Below are positions 55,641-64,000 of a stretch of DNA of 64,000 nt, piece by piece; positions within the stretch are counted from its first letter, which is position 1, and every line of letters begins with the position of its first letter. A program made the translations under genes and the position numbers. The notes under the pieces are model-generated. The model worked only from the letters and a program-made list of their open reading frames with translations, was not told the DNA's origin and ran no database searches. The stretch is taken from contig OY747723.1 of the NCBI GenBank assembly GCA_963556495.2, positions 15,821,501 to 15,885,500 of the forward strand, read 5' to 3'. This DNA comes from Valencia hispanica (taxonomy: Eukaryota; Chordata; Actinopteri; Cyprinodontiformes; Valenciidae).

Positions 55641-57029
55641 CCGGACACCTCCTAAAAGCTTTTTTTTATAGTTGATACTGATTTTAGCTTTTCTTTGAGG
55701 TCTCTCCTATTGTTTCTGATTTTGACCTTTCTGATTTCCCTTTTCTTTACTACAACACATGATACAGATGATAAACCAACAGAAATGGCAGGAAATACAA
55801 AGATTATCCCTAATTTATGCAAAACAAATGTCCTGAATGTTTTTTTTGTTTTTTATTATAAGTGCACCAAATCAGCTGCTTTTGGTTGACATGTTTATAG
55901 ACTGAAAATGATGGGAGTTCTTGTTTTGATGCATTTAAGGAATAGGAACAACTGCATTTTTGTATTTAACCTGCCAATTAAGGGAAAACAGTCTGATTGC
56001 TGTCTCCTGCCAATCGATTTGTACATTTTTAGGAGATATTTGAGTTTTGATTGATTAGGCAGTATCTATAATTTCTTGGCTGGGTAATTATTGGAGAAAT
56101 TAGTAGTTAAAAATTGTAAAAGCAGCTTTACATAAATGATGCAAGAAGAAAAAAGCAATATTCGGTGCCTCAAAGACTGAAAATGTAAACAGTTTCAGGG
56201 ATTGCGTGTTATAAATCACAGTTTTACCTTACAGCTTACAAGGTATCTGCTTGAAGTTTTGAATAATATCTCTGTTTGGCCTTGCAGCAGAAGCCATATG
56301 TTTGCATTTGTGAAAAGTAACCCCCCGCAAACCCTCAGCTGCATGGTCTACGAGGAGAATGTGGACCACGTGAACTGGTGGTTTTGTAGAAAAAGCAATG
56401 CATAACCAAATCTTTTTTGATTTCCGGCGCAGCGTACTGTTGTGGCCCTTTTGAAAAAGCATTATATAAACATCGGTGCCCCCCCATCCCCCCCATAGGG
56501 TGTTTTTCAGCAGCGTGAACAATCCCCACATTTGCACACTAAAGTAACGTCTCAGCAAATGTTAAGCACATGTTGGATGCAGCTTATTAGCACATTGTAA
56601 GATTATCGAGTGTGGCCTCATGCTGCTCAAAGGAACTGATTCATTTCTGGGAATCCTTCACTGAAAACTTCCCAGGAATGCAGCACTATAAATGCTTTGC
56701 TTTGATGGCAAAATGTGAACTTCAAGAAGTTTTTTTTGCAAGTGTGGCATAAGTTTTAACTCAGAATAATAAAATCTAAGTAAATAAATTAGAATATGGA
56801 AGCACAAGAGGAACTCAAAGTTAAAACACTTATAACAGGATGGAGAGGAAAAACAGAACAGAAGGAAAACATAAGTATAAACACTAAGTAGAAAGAAAAA
56901 TTAAATCACAGAACAATAATCCTAATAAGAGAAATAGAGTGAAACAGAACTAACACAGGGGAAAAATGATGAAAAATGACTAATAAGAGCTCAAACAAAA
57001 CCCAAACAACAATGAAACAAAAAGTAAAA
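55641..57029. other. AT-rich intergenic sequence
   Basis: No gene recognised. A possible short mixed-composition segment lies at 56310-56400. A-rich purine stretches occur at 56760-57000. Confidence 0.35.
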
Positions 57030-57670
57030 CATCTAAGGATCATGACAAAGTAATGTTACATAAAAGAAATACGATGCGTTAAATGAATGCTGTTTTATTG
57101 ATCTTGTAAAGATTCCCAACGTATATAACTTTCTCAAACGTGAGTGGAAGTTGTGGAGGTGTTGTTTGAAACTTTGAAGCATGGCGAAGCGTGTCTCGGA
57201 GACACCGTCCCGCTGTGAATAAACCTGTGTCTGTCCTCTTTTGGGAAATGTCGCCGCCATTCTACTTAATTAGCTTTCCGTAGCGTGCCTGTAAAGGAAA
57301 CAATTAGTCTTAATTAAAATCGCTGCATGCCGTCGTGTGGTTTCAGAGTAATAAACCGTAAGCCAGCGCTGGTGAGCACTTGCTCAGCTTATATAAATAA
57401 TTTCCATTGATTTTTATTGAGAAGTCACTCCACATTTACCACAGGGAGGACTTCATACACCACTGTTCATATTTATCCAAACTGGCATTGCTTGTCTGGC
57501 CATGAATAATTGATAAGCTTTAATCAAATAATATTGGGTGAATGGGGCTAAAGCTATGTATGATGTTTATGCATGTGCAATTAGCTGCTGTTAGTCATGT
57601 AAGTTGCATCACCGGAGCCCACATGCTTAAGCTGTTTATATGACCGTGGGAACGTTGTGTCAATTATTTA
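57030..57670. other. Strong candidate conserved noncoding element(s)
   Basis: 57240-57660 has the texture of developmental enhancers: CTTAATTAGCTTTCC, CAATTAGTCTTAATTAAAATC, CATGAATAATTGATAAGC, TATGCATGTGCAATTAGC and GCTTAAGC-like words with few homopolymers. TAATTA/CAATTA cores repeat at least five times. No transposon phrases are seen and coding is unlikely. Confidence 0.45.
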
Positions 57671-58479
57671 TTTTTAAAAGCATAGAATTTTTATTTGACT
57701 TTTTACAGTTTTTGCCACTCAGCATGAAACATAATAAGCGAATAGGCGCATGACGAATGAGAGAGGTAAATATTGTGTACATCTGAGGGTTGCTGAGGCG
57801 AGGAAGTAGCCTAAAGATGTGCTGAAAAACAGAGGGGGGGGGGCACGAATGAAGCATAAATTTGGTTTAATATGTGACTTCTCTGCAAGAGAAGTGAAGC
57901 AGAAAGCCACCTTGTTCTCCCCATTCTTGCAAAACACTGTGTGGCTTGTTATTTTGTCGTTGTGAGTGTGCACATGCGTTGTGTTAACTCTTATTATTAT
58001 TATTGCTATTATTCAAATATCTGTAGGAGGGAATATTCACATTGAACCAGGGAGAGCTGATTATTATTATTACAGTAATTAAATGTTAGAGGAGCTGGAA
58101 GCAACATGGAAAACAATTTAAAAAGTCCAACTGTTGTCCCCTAAGGCTTACATTGTTATGTACAGCAAGACTATAGATTATTTTGTTTTTATTGGTAAAA
58201 TGCACTGATCAGGCCTTTTGTGGCCGATACTGGTTTCAGTTTTAAGCTCTGAACTGTCAATTCCAGTTGTGACCAATATGCTGCAAGTTCCTTGATAGAG
58301 AGAGGATGGCGGGGTTGTACTGTTAAAGTAACAATAAAACATATCAAAATATTCATCTTGGATACAGCAGTAACTGAGTTTCTAAAATCAGCACTTTGGA
58401 TTTTTTTTTAGATTACCTAAAAACGATCTCTGCATGTGGACGGTTTTGTGAAATGCTTGTATAAAGTTCTCTGTAAACA
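57671..58479. other. Intergenic sequence
   Basis: It contains a G run near 57833-57842 and a TTATTATTATTATTG stretch near 57990. No gene is recognised. Confidence 0.4.
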
Positions 58480-59225
58480 ATGCATGCATACAAAAAAATT
58501 GCCTTCAAAAGTAATATTATCTCAGCATAATGCCACAACCCTTGTAAGGGAAAGAGCGAACGTGTGGAAGGTGTACTGCTTAGATGAGAACAAAACTGAA
58601 ACATATGTCCTAAAATCAAAACAATGAATGGTCCATTCTCTCTGTGAAACACAGTGGTGGTAGCATCATGCTGCGGGGAGGGTGTTCTTATGCTGGGACA
58701 TGGAAGCGGGTCAGAGTTCATGGGAAAATGGATGATGATAAATACAGGGCAGTAATGGAAGAAAACCTCGTAAAGGTTGCTTAAACTGAGGTCTAAGTTC
58801 ACCTTCCTGCAGGACGACGACCCTGAACGTACCAATTCACTTAAAGCTACAGTGAAGTAGTTCAGATCAGAAATGTTCATGTTAGATTAGCCCTGCCAAA
58901 GTCCAGACCAAATATAATATACAATCTGTAGATTAAACTTTAAAACACTCTCCATCCAATGTGAGTTTAAGCTATTTTGCAAAGAGTAATGGATAAAAAA
59001 CTATTTTAAGCTTTGGAGAGCTGGTATAGGCAACTTGAAGCAGTGGAAGATGACTCTACAAAGTATTAACTCTAGGGGGCTTATTACAAATGCATGATGC
59101 TTTTTTTTTTAGATTTTTAGATTTTCCTTATCCTGACTTAAAATCCCACAACATACATAAAAGTTTGTGGATGGACCATTAAAAAAAAACAGGAAAGTTC
59201 AAGCAGTGTGAATACTTTTGAAGGG
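58480..59225 (+). mobile_element. Tc1-like relic, C-terminal two-thirds
   Basis: Plus-strand residues VKHSGGSIMLRGGCSYAGTW (about 58645-58705) and GKMDDDKYRAVMEENL (about 58720-58770) match the Tc1 transposase core. 'ctgcaggacgacgaccctga' (about 58808) is a mutated DNDPKH region. The arm appears at 59160-59222 ('agtgtgaatacttttgaagg'). The left arm and N-terminus are missing or unrecognisable. Confidence 0.7.
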
Positions 59226-60644
59226 AAATCTTGGGAAAACCCTGGCCATGTTAGTGTCATCCTGTAAGCAGGCACAGTTTAGTATGTCTGGCCTGAGGTG
59301 CCACTTTGTCAAAGTTCAGGTGCAGTTTAAACTTTTTCAGATCTGGGTGCCTTTCAGAAAAGCTTAATTAAACTAATTATCCAACCAGAGCTCCGACAGA
59401 TATTCAGAACGATTAGACCTTTAGTCCCTCCGATGGGGTATTATTAAACCCCTGTAATTTTCTTGCTAATTTAAAATAAATTGGAAGTAATATGTACGGT
59501 GCACTGGGCACATATTGTAGTTCTGTAATATATGGCTTTTGTAAGTGGCTGAGATAAAGCTAACCTTTTCCTCCTACTTCTAGGTTCAAGTTAATTGAAT
59601 CTCCTTTTAATTGTATTTTAACACAAAGCTCACATTACCTCCATTAATATGTCTTTTTGAGGATGAGCTACAAAAAGCTAATGGGAGGACTGAATGAAGA
59701 AAAAGGAGAGAGAGAAAGAAAGTAGTCATTTTCCCTCTTCTTCATTTTCTCTTAGAAGTGAAGTGTCAGCGAATTCAGTGTGGCGAGGGCAAAATTAATT
59801 ATTTTAGCTTGATAAAGCTTTTCATCTCTCCGACTCCTCGCGCTGAAAAAGCCAATTAATGATGTCAAACATGCTCTCCCTCTCCAGGGACAGCCTCCTT
59901 TCTGATGAGTGTGTTTACCGCGATGGGGCAGACAGGGCCGAGCTCGGCGTGTGTGTATGCGCTGCCTGCCCGCGAGATGCGGGGCCCTTCCTTCCTAATC
60001 AGGGCCCACCTGTCAGGCCCTGCCTCATTATCTATCTACAGAGAGGCCATTTTGTCAGGACAGCTTCCTCTGAAGACAGCAGCCTTCTGCCCGCCAAGGG
60101 GAATGTATGGCACTGTCCTCTGTGAGATAATTCACTTAATTATAGGATAGAAGAGGCCTCGAGCAGCCGTAGGTCAGCACAAAGTGACATTTAGCTCTGT
60201 TCGTAGCTTAAACTATGTGCAGCTTCGGAGACAAGAGCATACAAATTTCTCCCATCTGAGGAAAGGTTGGCTTCCTAATGAACTGACAAGGAAAATCCTC
60301 CTATCTGGAGTGCCACTTGAACTGCAAGGTTAGAGGTTAGAGTCGACTACAGCGGCAGCCCCAGAGGAGGCATTTACTATCTTGCTCGGGCGCACTAGGA
60401 CATAAATTTGACTGAATGCATGATTGAACATAGAACTTGAACCTAGGCTGTTGGGGCTGCATTACACCGGTATTTCCCAACCTTTATGACCCTTAAAACA
60501 AATCAGGCACTTTGTCAGAGCTTTCTCCCTGCTTCTCCTGATGTATGTTTTCATTAAAAACTGTCACTGAACCCTACATTTCAAACTGTTAGGTTGACTT
60601 AAACTTTACATTTAAACATATGCATTCACTAAAAGGGGGAAATT
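59226..60644. other. Candidate conserved noncoding cluster
   Basis: 59380-60300 is dense in homeodomain cores and ordered sequence: AACTAATTATCC, AAAATTAATTATTTTAGC, AAGCCAATTAATGATGTC, CTAATCAGGGC, TTCACTTAATTATAGG. It has a CpG-containing middle (59915-59990). 88- and 81-codon frames overlap at 59859-60150 without known domains. A hAT-MITE-like phrase, 'ggtatttcccaaccttta', lies near 60470. Confidence 0.4.
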
Positions 60645-61974
60645 ATGTGTTGTGAAAGTCTGTTTCTCCTCACATATTCTGTCTGTTTTTTTCTTTTTGT
60701 GTCAATTAAATGTTTCTGATCGTACAACTTTTTAATATCGGACAAAAATAACCTGACGAAATACAAAAAGCAGCTTTGAAATTAGGATTTCAATTCATAA
60801 AGGGAAAAAAGGTATTCAAACCAACCTGGGTAGGTGTGGAAAAAGTAACTGGCCCCCCCTTGTTATATTGTGTATAAAATTTTAGATAAGTGTTTTTGTT
60901 TTTTGTTTAGTTAGCCACACCCAGGTCAGATTACTCCCTGACCAGTTAAACCAATGTGAAATAGGGTAACATATCTTAAAAAGCAACATGTCACGCCTTG
61001 ATCAAAGGAAATAAAAAAAATCAAACTGGCTTTGGGACTCCAGCGAACCGAAGTGAGAGACATTCTCCACGAATTTAAAAAAAATGGTACAGTGGTGAAC
61101 CTGCCCAGGAGAGAGGCTGGTTGGCCAAAATGACTCCAAGAGTTCATGAATGACTCATTCAGGAGGTCACAAAAGAACCTAAAACATCTAATGCTTCGTT
61201 TCCACTGTGCGGTTCATGGTCTGGTGTATTCTGGAGAGTGTTTCCAGTAGTTGGACTCTCACTGGGCAGGCGGGATTAAACCTAAACGGCTAACGTGGCA
61301 TCACACTAGTGTGACGACAAACGTGCCACAGTAGTATGTCTGTTGCTTGTGGCAAGCAGTAACGTTTTTTTTCTCTCCCTCAATCAATGGACTGTGTTGT
61401 GTGACACCAGTAGCTCCACCGTAACCGGACCGTACTATTGTCCCACAACTGAAGGAGGCGCAGGAATGGTGCGGTATGGGTTGGTTGTCTGTTGAACATC
61501 ATACCGACAGTGAAACCTAGTGGAGGTAATATGATCGCTTGGGAAAGGAAGTAGCGTTGTTTCTAACAACCTAATGGTGGGATGTGTTACAGAATAGCAG
61601 CAACTCACCGTTGGGCTGGAACTCTTTTCATGTTGGCTAACATGCTTGTCTTTCAGCTCTCGATAGAAGCACACGGATGCTTCCTGTTTTTCAAAATAAC
61701 ACCATTTACATGCTTTGCTTATCAATACTAGGGATGGGCATAATTAATCGACGATCGATTAATTGATCATTAAGAATTTCATCGATTACATTTTTTTTAA
61801 CCGATCAATTAACGCATGTTCTGTTGCGTAGTGTGAGTTTTGAAGGAATGCAATAAATGTTGCTATGTGGCAGTAATTAAACACTTGACCACACGAGGGC
61901 GATGACTGAAAATGATACCCACAGGCAGACTCAGTTTCTTGGGAGTTTCTGTGTATTTCAAAAGTAGCATTGTC

Positions 61975-62475
61975 ATGAAGAGGTCGCAGCAAAGTGTGGC
62001 GTGGGACCACTTTGACTAAAAAAACAAACAAGCAAAAAAGTCTCGGTTCACTGCCAACACTGCGAAGCTGTGTATTAGTAGGCTACTTGAACGCACTTCC
62101 AACCCTGGTTAGAAGCGGAGCATCCTGCTTTTGGTCTCAACCTAGCATAAAGTCGGTGTTAGCACGGAGGAGCCGAGATGCACAACGAGCAGAGAAACTT
62201 ACTCACCGATTACTTTCTGAGGGAGGCTCCGCCACCCCTGGATTACACCCCTACAGACTGGTGGAAAATGAATTAAACAAGATTCCAGAGGCTTGCCAAG
62301 TTAGCACGGAGGTATGTGTATCACAGTGACGTCTGTCCCCTCACAGCAGGTGATCTCAGCGCTGCAGGTCAGACGCGACAGCAGCCTGGTGACCGTCAGT
62401 CTGGTCACCAGGCTCCTTTCGCTTCTGACCCCAGCGCATGTTAACATGCTCTTCTTTCTCAACAAAAATCAGTAG
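61975..62475 (+). pseudogene. Internally deleted hAT transposase (BED + dimerisation remnants)
   Basis: It starts MKRSQQSVAWDHFD at 61975, the aromatic-rich start of a BED zinc finger. VHCQHCEAVY (62046-62075) supplies the two cysteines, then SRLLERTSN in place of the usual SxLxxHL. After a short spacer come YFLREAPPPLDYTPTDWWKM (about 62211-62270), RFQRLAKLARRYVYH (62280-62324) and RLLSLLTPAHVNMLFFLNKN with a stop at 62475. These match the C-terminal hAT dimerisation domain. The central RNase-H-like catalytic core and insertion domain are absent, and frames shift between pieces. Confidence 0.75.
62383..62414. repeat. Perfect 12-bp inverted repeat in hAT remnant
   Basis: AGCCTGGTGACC (62383-62394), loop GTCAGTCT, GGTCACCAGGCT (62403-62414). 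It sits where the ERVFS-to-RSRL part of the dimerisation domain should be. Confidence 0.9.
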
Positions 62476-63720
62476 ACTGGTGCTAAAGTTATATATAATT
62501 TACGGTTTCTTTTGTTTTTGTCTTTTTCACTCTGTTAATGAGCCTAATTCATTGTTAGGTACGCTGATCTCTCATCCTCTTTCTCGACTCTTTATGCCAA
62601 ATGTAACACAAAACTATCAGACCTTTAAGTATTAGCCTATATATATATTTTTTATTAAGTTATTGTTTAACATTTTTGTATTTTTTTAAAAACTTTTTTG
62701 GAGAAGAAAAAAATATGAGCGTCAGTTGTGTTAATGAGTACTTTCTTTTAGCTGTCGGCTCCGCTGCTTATAGCGCATATTTTCTTTGTGCAACTATCGG
62801 GAATTTCTCTGTATTCTCACTGTATTTTAATATAGCCTATGAACACTGAATTTTAATATAAAAATATCAATGATTAATCGAAAATTTATTGTTAATTCTC
62901 CCGATGATCGATGAAGACAGTTTAATCGAATGCCCATCCCTAATCAATACTGTTATAGTTACTAAACTAAATCTTTTTCTCTGGCACCTATTCAGCGCGG
63001 CTCTACTCAGCTCCAAAGGTTTTCCACTAGTACTGGTTACGTGGTGCCAGCCCCATTTTTAGAACATACTTCACTCAGGTTCCAGATTAGAGCTGAAAAC
63101 GCAATGTCAATAGACTGACTTTCACTGATTGGCTAGGGGGTTGAGTTGCCCTTCTGTCAAAAGAGCAATTCTCACACTCTCCTCCACTTCTCCACCTGCA
63201 GCCTGTGTTTGTTTTTCAATGACAAAAAGCCCCAGACTGTGGAGAATGTTAACATAGCTTCCATGTCCTACATGTTGTGTTATTGCCACATAAAGACCAC
63301 GTCACACTAATTTTCAGATTCTGGTGCCACGCTACAAGGACGACACCACCCACTAGAGCTGGTACTCAATTGTAATGGAAAACCACTCCAGCCGTGTAGA
63401 GTTCAACCGAGTCGAGTTGCACTGGTAATGGAAAAAGGCTAATATTTATCTCCTACTAACAGAGCCACAACTCGGTACACATCTATGGCCTGGTGGTTGG
63501 GGACCACTTTGCTAGCCCAACACTTAATTGCTAAAAAAAACAATGCCAAAATGGTTTTGGATTCACCTAATCTGGACATAAATCTGACTGAAGTGCTGTG
63601 ACATAACCTTAAAACAATTCTTCAAAGAACACTGAGCCAGAATTCCTCCTCAGAGATGTAAAAACATTTTTTGCTAGTTATTGGAAAAGCTTGACGGCAG
63701 ATCTGTCCGTTCATCCTTAT

Positions 63721-64000
63721 CGATTGTTTTGTCTGAGTTCGGATTATAGAGGTAAAAGGTCCAGAAGGGAAGATATCCTTATCTTGACACTCTCCAGCTC
63801 CTCGTAACTTTATTAGCCCCAACAACATAACATGAATAACATTCTCTCTGCCTCCTAATGCTTTCTGGTTACTATGGTAACCTTTAAACATGCCTTTAAA
63901 ATAAGATTGACCACAAAAACAAATTTAAAGTGCATAAAAAATGCAACTCACCACAGCGGAATCAGTTTCTATGTAAGGAGACGGTCCCATCTAGGGCAGT
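63721..64000. other. Intergenic sequence to window end
   Basis: No gene is recognised. It may include the last Tc1 bases. Confidence 0.35.

Larger units (their letters stand above)
61729..62942 (+). mobile_element. Complete hAT derivative, 1,214 bp
   Basis: Termini TAGGGATGGGCAT (61729) and ATGCCCATCCCTA (ending 62942) are exact inverses. A perfect 8-bp target duplication ATCAATAC flanks it (61721-61728 and 62943-62950). Subterminal self-complementary words AATTAATCGA/TCGATTAATT (61742-61764) and ATCGATGA-type words near the right end are usual in these families. The interior keeps coding traces of both ends of a hAT transposase. Confidence 0.9.
61189..63442. mobile_element. MITE-like element carrying a hAT insertion
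   Basis: The left border 'atgcttcgtttccactgtgc' and the right border, reversed, 'agcctttttccattaccagt' share the TTTCCA-containing start of a fish MITE with 'ggaaaa' ends. Interior pieces ('ggttttccactagtactggt', 'attgtaatggaaaaccactc') repeat this theme. The exact termini and target duplication are uncertain. Without the hAT element it is about 1.03 kb. Confidence 0.5.
60645..63720 (+). mobile_element. Tc1-like relic split by nested insertions
   Basis: The left part (to about 61190) reads 'ttgtgaaagtctgtttctcc', 'ggaaaaagtaactggccccc', then a helix-turn-helix segment LGLQRTEVRDILHEF (about 61030-61075), NGTVVNLPR, and QKNLKHL-type residues where it stops. The right part (about 63540-63720) resumes with LDINLTEVL*HNLK-type residues and an IPPQRC-like region. 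Both belong to the same Tc1 family, as at 23.2 and 49.5 kb, so one split and partly deleted copy is likely, not proven. Confidence 0.6.

Overview
This window looks like gene-poor intergenic or intronic DNA from a teleost fish genome. The evidence is the repeat content: at least fourteen Tc1-like (DD34E mariner superfamily) copies or fragments, a Rex3-type (RTE clade) LINE, an L2-like LINE, several hAT-type elements with 8-bp target duplications, tRNA-headed SINE-like repeats, and long (CA)n and (TA)n microsatellites in AT-rich DNA. The species cannot be named from sequence alone. I found no host protein-coding gene I can defend, no rRNA, no functional tRNA gene, no CRISPR array and no bacterial or viral operon.

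Layout. 1-14 kb: AT-rich DNA with less AT-rich, homeodomain-motif-rich islands (2.2-4.3, 11.1-12.8 kb) that resemble vertebrate conserved noncoding elements, one decayed hAT MITE (4.40-4.94 kb), two SINE-like repeats (5.9-6.6 kb) and a perfect 12-bp hairpin (11.88 kb). 14.2-16.2 kb: the only intact long coding sequence, a 345-residue Tc1-like transposase with its DDE triad and 213-bp inverted repeats, inserted in a small pogo/Tigger-like MITE. 16.3-21.3 kb: a hAT relic, then a Tc1 relic split by an L2-like LINE. 21.6-22.5 kb: CNE-like DNA. 23.2-25.3 kb: a three-level nest (LINE tail in hAT MITE in Tc1 relic). 26.4-27.7 kb: a 5'-truncated Rex3. 27.7-33 kb: further Tc1 and hAT relics. 33.4 kb: long (TA)n. 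35-37 kb: a 1.7-kb hAT element inside a Tc1 relic. 39.4-41.3 kb: a Tc1 copy broken by a 261-bp LINE end with a 22-bp target duplication. 42.5-60.6 kb: CNE-like blocks (42.6-43.0, 52.2-52.4, 53.7-54.0, 54.9-55.4, 57.2-57.7 and 59.4-60.3 kb) interleaved with Tc1 relics. 60.6-63.7 kb: another three-level nest, a complete 1,214-bp hAT derivative in a MITE in a Tc1 relic.

How the parts relate. The repeats form stratified insertion layers, so relative ages can be read from who interrupts whom: the most decayed Tc1 copies lie at the bottom, with hAT elements, LINE ends and one well-kept Tc1 copy on top. The hAT element at 61.7-62.9 kb keeps coding traces of a BED zinc finger and of the C-terminal dimerisation domain but appears to have lost the catalytic core, as expected for a non-autonomous internal-deletion derivative. 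The CNE-like islands suggest a regulatory landscape around a developmental gene outside the window; this is inference from composition only. Family names rest on recalled family features, not on a search.
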